Shown piece by piece: positions 28,312 to 37,019 of a stretch of DNA of 56,650 bases (position 1 is its first letter; every line of letters starts with the position of its first letter). The stretch covers positions 1 to 56,650 of the forward strand of contig JAKVKP010000016.1 in NCBI GenBank assembly GCA_022484805.1, in the 5' to 3' direction. The position numbers and the translations under genes are program-made. This DNA is from Streptococcaceae bacterium. GTDB taxonomy: Bacteria; Bacillota; Bacilli; Lactobacillales; Streptococcaceae. The notes below the pieces were generated by a model. It did not search any database and had not been told where the DNA came from. It saw only the letters and a program-made list of their open reading frames with translations.

Positions 28312-29256
28312 ATGAGTAAAATAATTTATGCACCGACGATTCAACTAGATACTAAATTAATTCAAAAGATTGCGCCAGATTACCAAGTGATTGTCAAGCC
28401 ACAGGAAGTAAGCCTTGAAAGGGTTGAAATTGTGATCGACACAGGTGAAATCGCCAATCAAATATTAAAGCTTGAAAACAATCAATTGAAATGGATTCAG
28501 GCATTATCAGCTGGCGTAAATTATTTTGATTTGGCAAGAGTTGCTGAGCAAAATATCTTTCTCACTAATATGAAGGGGCTTCACGCTGTCACAATTAGTG
28601 AGCATGTGATTTTGACAATGATGTATGCAAATCATCAATTTTCGGATGCAATTCGGATGCAGTCACAGCAAATTTGGGATACAGATTATTTCGCTCCAAA
28701 AACTCTTGAAAACGAACGCGTACTAATTTTTGGTACTGGTGAAATTGGAGGCGAACTTGCCCGACAATTAAAAAGTCATGGTGCGATTCCGATTGGTATC
28801 AATACAACTGGTTATCCAGTTACCCATTTTGAAAAAGTATTTGCGATGCAGGATTATGAATTCGCATTAAAAGAAAAAATATATACAATTGTTAATATTT
28901 TGCCATTAACTGAAGCAACCTATCATTTTTATGATGCTTCTTTTTTCACCCATTTAAAATCAAACGTTAAGTTTATCAATGTGGGGCGAGGGCAGAGTGT
29001 TGATACGGAGGCATTGATTACGGCAATTCAACAAGATTTAATTACCTTTGCAGCGTTAGATGTCTTTGAAACGGAGCCTCTTGCAGCGGATTCGCCACTG
29101 TGGAAAATGGAAAATGTCTTAATCACGCCTCACATGGCAGGCAATATTCCAAATTTTTCTGCAAGTGTATTGGATTATTTTTTACCAAATTTGAAACATT
29201 ATTTAAAATTTGGTATGCCGGATAAAAATTGTGTTGATCCAACTAAAGGTTATTAA
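28312..29256 (+). CDS. D-isomer-specific 2-hydroxyacid dehydrogenase
   Basis: 314-residue NAD-dependent oxidoreductase. The NAD-binding fold carries FGTGEIGGELA; the catalytic set is visible as Arg in NVGRGQSVD, Glu in FETEPL and His in ITPHMAG. These proteins reduce 2-keto acids or oxidise D-2-hydroxyacids; the sequence does not show whether this one prefers lactate, glyoxylate or another acid. Length is typical. AGAGGAGG precedes the ATG at 28312. It is followed by a strong terminator and is probably transcribed alone. Confidence 0.9.
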   Translation: MSKIIYAPTIQLDTKLIQKIAPDYQVIVKPQEVSLERVEIVIDTGEIANQILKLENNQLKWIQALSAGVNYFDLARVAEQNIFLTNMKGLHAVTISEHVILTMMYANHQFSDAIRMQSQQIWDTDYFAPKTLENERVLIFGTGEIGGELARQLKSHGAIPIGINTTGYPVTHFEKVFAMQDYEFALKEKIYTIVNILPLTEATYHFYDASFFTHLKSNVKFINVGRGQSVDTEALITAIQQDLITFAALDVFETEPLAADSPLWKMENVLITPHMAGNIPNFSASVLDYFLPNLKHYLKFGMPDKNCVDPTKGY

Positions 29257-29282
29257 TTAATAAAGTAATTATTACAAAAAAG

Positions 29283-29315
29283 AAACCGAACTTCTTGAAT
29301 TGAGGGGCGGTTTTT
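29283..29315 (+). terminator. Intrinsic terminator after the 2-hydroxyacid dehydrogenase gene
   Basis: AAACCG/CGGTTT with an inner CTTC/GAGG pairing, followed by five T. Confidence 0.8.
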
Positions 29316-29368
29316 GTTGGATTTGCCCTTTTATTTTATTGATTTTTGTCATACAATACTATTAATCG

Positions 29369-29391
29369 AATTTTTAGAAAATTGGTACAAT
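29369..29391 (+). promoter_or_regulatory. CodY-like box overlapping the asd promoter
   Basis: AATTTTTAGAAAATT (29369-29383) matches the CodY consensus at 14 of 15 positions. It is directly followed by an extended -10, TGG-TACAAT (29383-29391). No good -35 is seen, since the box occupies that region, so binding would block polymerase. Confidence 0.75.
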
Positions 29392-29439
29392 AACAGGGCT
29401 TGCCATTTGGTGATGCACACAAAGAAGGAGTTTGAGGAA

Positions 29440-30516
29440 ATGTCAAAAAGAAGTTATGTTGTCGCAGTTGTTGGTGCAACTGGTGCCGTTGGTACGCGAA
29501 TGATTAAAATGTTAGAAGAATCTACTTTGCCGATTGAAAAAGTTCGCTTGTTAGCGACGTCGCGTTCTGCTGGTAAGGTCTTGAAATATAAGGACCAAGA
29601 AATCGTAGTTGAGGAAACAACTGAAAATAGCTTCGAGGGTGTTGACATTGCTTTATTCTCGGCTGGCGGAAGCGTTTCAGCAAAATTTGCACCAGAGGCG
29701 GTTAAGGCCGGAGCGGTTGTTGTGGATAATACAAGTCATTTTAGAATGAATGAAAATGTACCACTTGTTGTACCTGAAGTTAATGCGGATGCTTTGAAAT
29801 CTCATCAGGGTATTATTGCCTGTCCTAATTGCTCAACGATTCAAATGATGATTGCCTTAGAACCAATTCGCCAAGCTTATGGTTTAGAACGAGTAATTGT
29901 TTCAACTTATCAAGCTGTATCTGGTGCAGGTGCACGCGCAATTGCAGAAACTGAACGTGAGCTTAAGGAAGTTTTAAATGATGGTGTAGTTCCTAAGGAT
30001 TTAAAGGCAGATATTTTACCTTCAGGTGGCGATAAACGTCACTATCCGATTGCATTTAATGCACTGGCTCAAATTGATGTTTTCACGGATAATGATTACA
30101 CTTATGAAGAAATGAAGATGACAAATGAAACGAAGAAGATTATGTCTGATGACACAATCAAGGTTTCGGCGACTTGTGTCAGAGTGCCCGTCTTAACAGC
30201 ACATTCAGAGTCTGTTTATCTTGAAACTAAGGAAATTGCTGATATTGATGCTGTCAAGAGTGCAATCTCTAAATTCCCAGGTGCAATACTAGAAGATGAT
30301 CCCGCAACGCAGACTTATCCGCAGGCCGTTAATGCGGTTGGCAAAAAGGAAACATTTGTTGGTCGAATCCGTAAAGACCTAGATATTGAGAATGGGATTC
30401 ATTTATGGGTGGTATCTGATAATTTGCTTAAAGGCGCTGCTTGGAATTCAGTTCAAATTGCTGAAACACTACATGAACTTGATTTGGTCAGAAAGACAGA
30501 AAATTTAGTCTTCTAG
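29440..30516 (+). CDS. asd: Aspartate-semialdehyde dehydrogenase
   Basis: 358-residue NADPH enzyme reducing aspartyl phosphate to aspartate semialdehyde for lysine, diaminopimelate, threonine and methionine synthesis. N-terminal [14 protein letters not shown] binds NADP. Catalytic Cys 131 lies in CPNCSTIQM, and the catalytic His is in the [10 protein letters not shown] region. The start is ATG 29440 with AAGGAG nine bases upstream; a longer frame from 29314 has a non-homologous hydrophobic extension and runs over the promoter. dapA follows after 253 bp. A CodY-like box covers the promoter. Confidence 0.96.
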   Translation: MSKRSYVVAVVGATGAVGTRMIKMLEESTLPIEKVRLLATSRSAGKVLKYKDQEIVVEETTENSFEGVDIALFSAGGSVSAKFAPEAVKAGAVVVDNTSHFRMNENVPLVVPEVNADALKSHQGIIACPNCSTIQMMIALEPIRQAYGLERVIVSTYQAVSGAGARAIAETERELKEVLNDGVVPKDLKADILPSGGDKRHYPIAFNALAQIDVFTDNDYTYEEMKMTNETKKIMSDDTIKVSATCVRVPVLTAHSESVYLETKEIADIDAVKSAISKFPGAILEDDPATQTYPQAVNAVGKKETFVGRIRKDLDIENGIHLWVVSDNLLKGAAWNSVQIAETLHELDLVRKTENLVF

Positions 30517-30693
30517 AGTGAATTGATATTTAGGATAAGGCGATTTAGTTAGTTCAGAGCTCACTAGTGGACACTGGCTTCTAATCAATTTTAAGCCCAC
30601 TACATATGGATTTTCAGGCTGATTAAGGTCCAGTTGTTGATTACTATTTTATTGTTAAAAATATAAAAATTAATAAATATAAAAATTAAAACT

Positions 30694-30728
30694 AAGAGGG
30701 GCTGAGCATATATGTCTCAGTCTCTTTT
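30694..30728 (+). terminator. Hairpin in the asd-dapA gap
   Basis: AAGAGGGGCTGAG (30694-30706) pairs with CTCAGTCTCTTTT (30716-30728) through 13 pairs, several G-T. The T run forms part of the stem. It may end asd transcripts or attenuate dapA. TTGTTA (30652) and TAAATA (30674) upstream could be a weak dapA promoter. No L-box lysine riboswitch is seen in the gap. Confidence 0.6.
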
Positions 30729-30769
30729 GATGAATGGTAAAGGCAATAAATTAAAATAGGAGGTTTATG

Positions 30770-31642
30770 ATGATTTTGAAAGATGCAAAAATAATTACCG
30801 CGTTAGTTACTCCATTCGATGAAAAAGGTGAAATTAATTTTAAAGCTTTACCAAAATTAATTGAACATCTTCTCGCTACGCATACACAAGGCCTCGTTAT
30901 TGCTGGGACAACTGGAGAAAGTCCAACACTGACTCATGATGAAGAAATTGAATTGTTTAAAGTGGTCATTGAAATTGTTAAAGGTCGTGTTCCGCTAATT
31001 GTCGGTGTGGGAACCAATGATACTCGAGATTCGGTAGAATTTGTTAAAGAAGTAGCTGCGTTAGATGGCATTGATGCTGGCTTGGCAGTGGTACCATATT
31101 ATAATAAACCTTCTCAAGAGGGACTTTATCAGCATTTCTCAGCGATTGCTAATGCAAGTGATTTACCAATTATTTTATATAATGTGCCTGGAAGGACTGG
31201 TACGAGCTTGGATGTGGTGACGACGTTACGCTTAGCTGAAAATAAAAATATTATCGCAATTAAGGAATGTCATGGTTTGGATGCAATTACTGAACTCGTT
31301 TCCCAAGCACCAAATGAATTTTTAGTGTATACTGGAGAAGACAGCTTGGCGTTTGCGTCAAAAGCTGTAGGTGCACAGGGTGTTGTTTCAGTTGCAAGCC
31401 ATGTTCTTGGTGATCAGTATTTTGCAATGTTTCAAGCTCTGGAAACTGGTGATATTAAATTGGCAGGTCAGTTGCAGCAAGCAATTTTACCTAAGGCGAG
31501 TGCCTTATTTTCAGTGCCCTCACCAGCGCCAGTAAAGGCTGTTTTAAATCATTTGGGTTATAATGTTGGCCCGTTAAGATTGCCAATGGTCGCTTGTACC
31601 GACGCAGAAAGCAAACGCATCGTTGAAATTATAGAAGAATAG
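30770..31642 (+). CDS. dapA: 4-Hydroxy-tetrahydrodipicolinate synthase
   Basis: 290-residue class I aldolase that condenses pyruvate and aspartate semialdehyde, the first step to diaminopimelate and lysine. Schiff-base Lys 165 is in [16 protein letters not shown] binds pyruvate, and the Tyr of LYNVPGRTG serves as proton relay. AGGAGG (30758-30763) lies six bases before the ATG at 30770; the ATG at 30767 would leave only three, so I prefer the former. It takes its substrate from the asd product encoded upstream. Confidence 0.95.
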   Translation: MILKDAKIITALVTPFDEKGEINFKALPKLIEHLLATHTQGLVIAGTTGESPTLTHDEEIELFKVVIEIVKGRVPLIVGVGTNDTRDSVEFVKEVAALDGIDAGLAVVPYYNKPSQEGLYQHFSAIANASDLPIILYNVPGRTGTSLDVVTTLRLAENKNIIAIKECHGLDAITELVSQAPNEFLVYTGEDSLAFASKAVGAQGVVSVASHVLGDQYFAMFQALETGDIKLAGQLQQAILPKASALFSVPSPAPVKAVLNHLGYNVGPLRLPMVACTDAESKRIVEIIEE

Positions 31643-31753
31643 TACCATCGGAAATTTATTAATCATACAAAAAAGTTATTCATAATTTGTTTAGTTGATT
31701 AAAAATGAATTTCGGTCCTATTTTTACTTAACTATGGAGGAGTAAATTTTTTT

Positions 31754-33430
31754 ATGAGTAATATCAAGATTATCCCACTTGGTGGTGTTCGTGAAAACGG
31801 TAAAAATCTTTATGTCGTTGAAGTCAATGACGAAATTTTTGTGTTAGATGTTGGATTGAAATATCCAGATAATAGCTTATTAGGAATTGATGTTGTCATT
31901 CCTGATTTCACCTACTTAATTGAAAATAAATCACGTATTTCTGGTGTGTTTTTAACACATGGACATGCGGATGCGATTGGTGCATTGCCTTATTTATTGG
32001 AAGAAATTAAGGTGCCGGTTTTCGGTTCAGAGTTTACCATCGAATTGGCTAAGAGCACAGTTAAGCAATATGAATTAAGCTTTGACGATTTCCACATTGT
32101 TGATGCTAATACTGAAATCGAGTTTGCTAATGCTGTTGTTTCATTCTTTAAAACAACTCATACGATTGCTGAAAGTATGGGTATTGTTCTAAGTACTGAT
32201 GAAGGTAGTATTGTTTATACAGGTGATTTCAAATTTGATCAGGCTGCAACTAAGGATTATGCAACTGATTTTGGTCGATTAGCAGAAATTGGTAGTCAAG
32301 GCGTCTTAGCTTTATTGTCTGAGTCATCCAATGCTGAAAATCCTGCTCAAGTTGCAAGTGAGAAGGATACGGCGGAAGCAATTAAGGAAACCATCGCTGA
32401 GTGGGAAGGCAGAATTATTGTTGCTAGTGTTGCTAGTAATTTATCTAGAATTCAACAAGTTTTTGATGCTGCTGCGATTTCAGGTAGAAAAGTGGTCTTA
32501 ACTGGTTTTGACCTTGAAAGAATTGTTAAGACAGCGATTAAGTATCACAAGCTTTCTATTCCTGATGATAATTTATTGATTAAGCCAAAGGATATTTCAA
32601 AATATTCGGATCAAGAGATTTTAATTTTAGAAACCGGTAAGATGGGTGAACCAATCAAATCCTTGCAACGTATGGCAAAGGGTATGCACAAATATGTTAA
32701 ATTGCAAGAGGGCGACTTAGTTTATGTAGTTACCACACCTTCAATTTCAATGGAAACGCAGGTTGCTAAGGCAGAAGACATGGTTTATCGTGCTGGCGGA
32801 CAGGTTAAGCTAATTGCGCAAGATTTACGTGTTTCAGGACACGCTAATCCAAATGATTTGCAGCTGATGATGAATTTCATGAAGCCAACCTACTTTATTC
32901 CAATTCAAGGAGAGTACCGTCAGCTATCAGCACATGCTAAGCTAGCTGAGGAAGTTGGGATTTTACCTGCTAATATTGAAATTTTAAGTCGTGGCGATAT
33001 TTTAGAGTATTCGCATGGTCAATTTAGCTTATCTGGTAGTGTACCGGCAGATAACGTGATGATTGATGGCATTGGTGTTGGGGACATTGGTAATATTGTT
33101 CTCAGAGATCGTAAGGTGTTATCAGAGGATGGCATTTTTATTGCGGTAATTACCATTAATCGACGTAATAAAACAATCGTTTCTAAAGCCAAAGTCACAA
33201 CTCGAGGTTTTGTCTACGTTAAGCAAAGCCGTGACTTAATGCAGGAGTCACAGGAAATCGTTGACGCTGTTGTTTTAGATTATCTACAAGGCAGCGAATT
33301 TGAATGGGGCAAGCTCAAACAAGAAATCAGAGATCGTTTAAATAGCTATTTATTTGAACAAACGAAGCGTCGTCCGGTTATTTTACCTGTTGTAATGGAA
33401 GTTAATCGAAATAAAATTAATAAAAAATAA
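31754..33430 (+). CDS. rnjB: Ribonuclease J2-type protein
   Basis: 558-residue metallo-beta-lactamase/beta-CASP protein involved in mRNA turnover and rRNA maturation. It opens IIPLGGVRENGKNLYVVEV, close to the RNase J2 start. Motif 2, normally HxHxDH, reads HGHADA at 69-74: the last His is Ala. SESSNAEN replaces the usual SDSTN. The beta-CASP and C-terminal domains are full length. Such degenerate sites are typical of J2, which mostly supports the active J1 partner in a complex. ATG at 31754 follows GGAGGAG. The dapA-rnj order is common in Lactobacillales. Confidence 0.88.
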   Translation: MSNIKIIPLGGVRENGKNLYVVEVNDEIFVLDVGLKYPDNSLLGIDVVIPDFTYLIENKSRISGVFLTHGHADAIGALPYLLEEIKVPVFGSEFTIELAKSTVKQYELSFDDFHIVDANTEIEFANAVVSFFKTTHTIAESMGIVLSTDEGSIVYTGDFKFDQAATKDYATDFGRLAEIGSQGVLALLSESSNAENPAQVASEKDTAEAIKETIAEWEGRIIVASVASNLSRIQQVFDAAAISGRKVVLTGFDLERIVKTAIKYHKLSIPDDNLLIKPKDISKYSDQEILILETGKMGEPIKSLQRMAKGMHKYVKLQEGDLVYVVTTPSISMETQVAKAEDMVYRAGGQVKLIAQDLRVSGHANPNDLQLMMNFMKPTYFIPIQGEYRQLSAHAKLAEEVGILPANIEILSRGDILEYSHGQFSLSGSVPADNVMIDGIGVGDIGNIVLRDRKVLSEDGIFIAVITINRRNKTIVSKAKVTTRGFVYVKQSRDLMQESQEIVDAVVLDYLQGSEFEWGKLKQEIRDRLNSYLFEQTKRRPVILPVVMEVNRNKINKK

Positions 33431-33454
33431 TCCAAATTACGTATAAAAAATAGG

Positions 33455-33493
33455 TAGAGGTTAGATTAAGCAATCTAATCTCTATTTATTTTT
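33455..33493 (+). terminator. Intrinsic terminator after rnjB
   Basis: AGAGGTTAGATT pairs with AATCTAATCTCT around AAGC (one G-T), followed by a T-rich tail. Confidence 0.88.
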
Positions 33494-33533
33494 GCTACTT
33501 TTCAAGATAGATTGAAAGATTTAGATGGGTTTC

Positions 33534-33575
33534 AGTCTAAAGACTCATGTAAAAACACTTAAAAGCTAGCATAAT
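33534..33575 (+). promoter_or_regulatory. Inverted repeat and -10 element before liaX-like gene
   Basis: AGTCTAAAGACT (33534-33545) is a perfect inverted repeat. A -10-like CATAAT lies at 33570-33575 with no good -35. This layout fits an activator-driven promoter, as expected for LiaR-type control of liaXY. The link to LiaR is inferred from the downstream genes. Confidence 0.45.
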
Positions 33576-33605
33576 AACAATATAAACGAAAGAGAGGGCA
33601 AGATC

Positions 33606-34937
33606 ATGGATAAAAAATCAAGAATTTTAGAATTAGTTAAAAAGAATATTATCTCTGCAGATGAAGCCATAGTATTGTTAGAACAACTTGAAGACCCTAA
33701 AAAAACAAATGATAATAAAGCTGAAGCTGATCAAACTAGTCAGGAAAAAGAAACTGGTAGCACTTCTGAAAAAATAGCTAAAGAAGAACCTGAAAACATT
33801 AATAACCTTTTTGGTGAGCCAAAGGCTTCAGAGGATGAAAATATTTATCAGACTATCAAGGACTTAGAAGATGCAAAGCAAGTTGAAGATAGTTTACCTG
33901 AGGATGAGGAAAGTGAAGAACCAAAGGCGAACAAATCAGATTTTTCTGAACAGTTCAATCAAGCATTTAATCAAGCCAAGACCGAATTTGAGAAGGCAAA
34001 ACCGCAAATCAAAGAAGTTACTAAGCAAACGGCAGAAATTTTTAAAAGCACCTTTTCTTTATTAGGTGGTACGGTTCGTGATTATGTTAAAAGTGAGGAT
34101 GGTTTGTTTATTAAACCTTCTGCGGCTTCAACCACAATTGAAAAAAGTTTCACTTTTGAAGATTTAAGCGCGATTGATGTTGAAGAAACTAGTGGTAAGA
34201 TTGAATTTGTTGGCAGTGATGATGATCAATTTACTGTTGATGCACAAATTAAAATTTATGGCTCCTTAGATGAAGGTGACGCTGCCGAGCTATTCGACGA
34301 AAAAAGTAGTGTTGAGGTAGTTGACAATCGGCTTAAATTCACTGTCTTAAACAAACGAATGAATGTTGATTTACTATTTAAGGTTCCACAAAAAAAGCTA
34401 AATAATTTATCTGTTAAGACGATTAATGGTGATGTCATTTTAAATGGTCTACTTGTTGAGGATGCTTATTTAAAATCAACTAATGGTAATATTAAAGTTG
34501 AAAATAATGAAGTGACTAATCTTGAAGTTGAAGGTGTGAATGGTCAATTGAAATTGACTAAGAATAAAGTTTTCGCCACAGTCATTAGCATGGTCAATGG
34601 TAGTATTGCTGCCAATGGTAATATTGAAAAAATCAAAGTGAAATTGGTGAATGGTGATATCAAATTAACACTTAATCAAGAAACACTACGTGTTGTAGAA
34701 GCGAATAATGTTAACGGAGCGGTCAAGCTAGCAGTACCGAGAAAATTGGGTATTAAGGGTGAAATTAGAACGACCTTTGGTAAAATCTTTGATAAGCTAG
34801 AGGATTTAAGCACGGTGACAGAACAAAATAATTCATCAGAGAAATTTAAATCAGTTGAACGTGAAGGAATAGAGCACGTCAGCTTGGATATTAAGACAAC
34901 AACTGGTAATATTTATATTAAGGATGCCGAAAAATAA
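33606..34937 (+). CDS. liaX: LiaX-like DUF4097 beta-helix protein
   Basis: 443-residue protein with the layout of enterococcal LiaX, which senses and modulates the response to cell-envelope antibiotics. Residues 1-30 (ILELVKKNIISADEAIVLLEQLE) form the SHOCT-like helical N-terminus. Residues 30-140 are acidic and probably coiled or disordered. Residues about 155-443 are DUF4097 beta-strand repeats with many 'NG(N/D)I' turns (TINGDVIL, TNGNIKV, VNGQLKL, VNGDIKL). No signal peptide or anchor is visible. GAGAGGG precedes ATG 33606. The PspC gene follows, as in liaXY operons. Confidence 0.85.
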   Translation: MDKKSRILELVKKNIISADEAIVLLEQLEDPKKTNDNKAEADQTSQEKETGSTSEKIAKEEPENINNLFGEPKASEDENIYQTIKDLEDAKQVEDSLPEDEESEEPKANKSDFSEQFNQAFNQAKTEFEKAKPQIKEVTKQTAEIFKSTFSLLGGTVRDYVKSEDGLFIKPSAASTTIEKSFTFEDLSAIDVEETSGKIEFVGSDDDQFTVDAQIKIYGSLDEGDAAELFDEKSSVEVVDNRLKFTVLNKRMNVDLLFKVPQKKLNNLSVKTINGDVILNGLLVEDAYLKSTNGNIKVENNEVTNLEVEGVNGQLKLTKNKVFATVISMVNGSIAANGNIEKIKVKLVNGDIKLTLNQETLRVVEANNVNGAVKLAVPRKLGIKGEIRTTFGKIFDKLEDLSTVTEQNNSSEKFKSVEREGIEHVSLDIKTTTGNIYIKDAEK

Positions 34938-34988
34938 TATTTTGAAAAATATGATAGGTATCATTAAAATTAACGTGGAGGGGTTAAA

Positions 34989-35288
34989 ATGAAAAAATTA
35001 ACCAAATCAAGTACTGACATTGTTTTAACAGGGACAATTGCCGGTATTGCAGAATATTTAAAAATTGATCCAACTATTTTGAGAATCATTTATGTAGTCA
35101 TTTTGTTCTTAGGTTGGGGTAGCCCGATATTCTTATACATCGTGCTTGCTATTCTAATTCCGTCAGCACCAAGACAGTCTAGGAATGCCTTCTTTACAGA
35201 TGGTGGTTTTAAACAGGAAGCGCCAAGAAAACGTAAAGATGCTGAAAAAGTTGATGATGATTCAGATGATGACTGGTCTGATTTTTAG
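34989..35288 (+). CDS. liaY: PspC-domain membrane protein (LiaY-like)
   Basis: 99-residue inner-membrane protein with a PspC domain at about 1-62: KKLTKSSTDIVLTGTIAGIAEYL, then DPTILRIIYVV and one long hydrophobic helix. The tail is charged and acidic at the end. PspC proteins take part in envelope-stress responses, and in enterococci LiaY follows LiaX. GGAGGGG precedes the ATG. It is 51 bp from liaX and is followed by a strong hairpin. Confidence 0.87.
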   Translation: MKKLTKSSTDIVLTGTIAGIAEYLKIDPTILRIIYVVILFLGWGSPIFLYIVLAILIPSAPRQSRNAFFTDGGFKQEAPRKRKDAEKVDDDSDDDWSDF

Positions 35289-35304
35289 ACTAGGTTTTAT
35301 TGAC

Positions 35305-35351
35305 AAATAGGTTCAATGACAAATTTATATAATATGTCATTGAACCTATTT
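35305..35351 (+). terminator. Seventeen-bp hairpin after liaY
   Basis: AAATAGGTTCAATGACA pairs perfectly with TGTCATTGAACCTATTT around a 13-base AT loop. The 3' T run is short, but the A/T-rich stem base makes termination likely in both directions. Confidence 0.78.
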
Positions 35352-35444
35352 ATCTGTTCAATTTTCTGAATTTATTAATCGAAACTAAGACTCAATAATT
35401 ATGGCATAATTAAATGGTAGTAATAAACTATATTTAAAAAAAAG

Positions 35445-35471
35445 TTGACAGCGCTTACAAAATGTGATAAA
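35445..35471 (+). promoter_or_regulatory. Catabolite-controlled promoter (cre) of the beta-glucoside operon
   Basis: -35 TTGACA (35445-35450) and a GATAAA -10 (35466-35471) with upstream TG. A cre site TGACAGCGCTTACA (35446-35459) covers the -35 and differs from TGAAAGCGCTTACA at one base, so CcpA should repress the operon when glucose is available. Confidence 0.85.
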
Positions 35472-35485
35472 TTGACTTTAATAAA

Positions 35486-35549
35486 GGACTGTAACTCTTT
35501 GGAGGCATAACCTAATGATTTTTTAGGTGTGTTTTTGGAGAGTTTTTTT
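35486..35549 (+). promoter_or_regulatory. RAT antiterminator with overlapping terminator
   Basis: GGACTGTAACTC...GGAGGCATAACCT (35486-35513) matches the ribonucleic antiterminator bound by LicT/BglG proteins. The competing terminator stem runs from AACTCT (35493) to AGAGTT (35539-35544), enclosing ACCTAA/TTAGGT, and ends in seven T. Binding of the antiterminator encoded at 36069 would let transcription continue when a beta-glucoside is present. Confidence 0.92.
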
Positions 35550-35574
35550 ATTTTATCTAGAGGAAGTGGTTTAG

Positions 35575-36063
35575 GTGTTTAATTTTATTAAGAAAAAAGG
35601 AAATTTTGATAGCGTATTAGCACCTGTAAGTGGAACTTGCATTGATATTTCTGATGTAAATGACGGCGTATTTTCGCAAAAAATTTTAGGAGATGGCTTC
35701 GCAATTAAACCAGATTCAAATATTATTTGTGCACCATGCTCAGGAGAATTATCAATGATGTTTGTAACAGGGCATGCATTTGGAATTAAAACAAAATCTG
35801 GTTTGGAAATTTTAGTTCATATAGGTATTGACACAATTAATTTGAAAGGAGGCGGATTTAAAATTCTTAAAAATAAGAATAGTCAAATTGATGCAGGAGA
35901 ACCAATCATTGAAATTAAGAGAGAGGAGATGGCAGATAAAGGCTATGATTTAGTGACAATTGTTATCATTACATCACAAATTGACGTTGGATTTGTGAAA
36001 TACAATTTAAATCAGCATGTTTCAAAAGGTGAACACATCATTCAATTTGAGAAAGGAAATTGA
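35575..36063 (+). CDS. PTS glucose-family EIIA component
   Basis: 162-residue cytosolic phosphocarrier that passes phosphate from HPr to the EIIB domain encoded downstream. It begins FDSVLAPVSGTCIDISDVND, and the family's paired histidines are His 67 (GHAFGI) and the phospho-site His 82 (ILVHIGIDT). The domain is encoded alone here, while beta-glucoside permeases often carry it fused at the C-terminus. GTG start at 35575 follows AGAGGAAG. First gene of the operon, just after the RAT site. Confidence 0.92.
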   Translation: MFNFIKKKGNFDSVLAPVSGTCIDISDVNDGVFSQKILGDGFAIKPDSNIICAPCSGELSMMFVTGHAFGIKTKSGLEILVHIGIDTINLKGGGFKILKNKNSQIDAGEPIIEIKREEMADKGYDLVTIVIITSQIDVGFVKYNLNQHVSKGEHIIQFEKGN

Positions 36064-36068
36064 AGCTT

Positions 36069-36923
36069 ATGGAGCTGATTAAAAAAATTAATAATAATTT
36101 TGCAATAGCAAAAGACTCAAAAGGACAAGAGGTAATCGTATCAGGTAAAGGCATTGGATTTCAGAAAATGCCAATGCTTTTGCCTAAGGACGTAATTGTT
36201 AGCAAAGTATATTATGGCATTTCATCAAAATACATATCATTCTTAAGTGAAATTTCAGAAGATATCATAAATGTTTCTGAAAAAATATTAGAGTTTGCAA
36301 AGAGAAGGATTGATACGGATCTTAATCCTAATTATCTTTTTACACTTGCTGACCATACTGATTTTTGTATTAAACGAATTCAGCAAGGTCTGGAATTAGA
36401 TTTTTCCTTAACATATGACTTTAAACTTTTATACATGAATGAATTAGAAGTTGGGCATTTTGCAATCAAAATTATCAAAGAAGATTTAGGAATTATTCTT
36501 CCAGAGAAAGAAGCTTATGGTTTTGCAATTAATTTGATAAATTCTGAAATCAAAATATCAAAAAATAGTGAAAAGGATGAAATCAATCATCTAATTGTTC
36601 TGACAGTAAAAATGATTGAGGAAGAATTAAACTTTAAAATTGACAAAAATACGGATAATTATGAGCGATTTGAACTTCATCTAAGATATTTGTTTTCGAC
36701 AATATGGAAAGGATCAACGGATACATCAGAAAATGAACTTATTTTTCGCCAAGTTTCTAATAAATATACAAAAGAATATCGTACTGTTAAAAAAATAAAG
36801 GATATGCTGTATAAAAAAAAGAAATGGAATGTTAGCAATGATGAACTTTTATATTTAATTATGCATATCAATCGTCTTTATTTTCGTCAGCAATTTTATG
36901 AAAATAGAGATAAACAAATTTGA
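36069..36923 (+). CDS. licT: BglG/LicT-family transcriptional antiterminator
   Basis: 284-residue RNA-binding antiterminator. Residues 1-56 form the CAT domain (KKINNNFAIAKDSKGQEVIV, GKGIGFQK) that binds the RAT upstream. PRD1 (about 65-170) has His in LADHTDF and VGHFAI; PRD2 (about 175-284) has His in ELHLRYL and MHINRLYFR. These histidines are phosphorylated by HPr or EII to set activity. ATG at 36069 is preferred over a TTG at 36060 that overlaps the EIIA stop and has no spacing from AAAGGA. Confidence 0.92.
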   Translation: MELIKKINNNFAIAKDSKGQEVIVSGKGIGFQKMPMLLPKDVIVSKVYYGISSKYISFLSEISEDIINVSEKILEFAKRRIDTDLNPNYLFTLADHTDFCIKRIQQGLELDFSLTYDFKLLYMNELEVGHFAIKIIKEDLGIILPEKEAYGFAINLINSEIKISKNSEKDEINHLIVLTVKMIEEELNFKIDKNTDNYERFELHLRYLFSTIWKGSTDTSENELIFRQVSNKYTKEYRTVKKIKDMLYKKKKWNVSNDELLYLIMHINRLYFRQQFYENRDKQI

Positions 36924-37019
36924 TAATAAATATTTATGTAAAAATAATAGTTTATGTTAATGATTGAATTAAATCAAATTGGAATATTAATTGTTTTTAG
37001 ACAACATAAAGGAGGAATT

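Noticed and set aside
30517-30769. A lysine riboswitch before dapA.
   Set aside because: The conserved L-box elements are missing.
35360-35374. AATTTTCTGAATTTA upstream of the beta-glucoside promoter as a CodY box.
   Set aside because: Only 12 of 15 positions match, and it lies about 70 bp from the promoter in AT-rich DNA.
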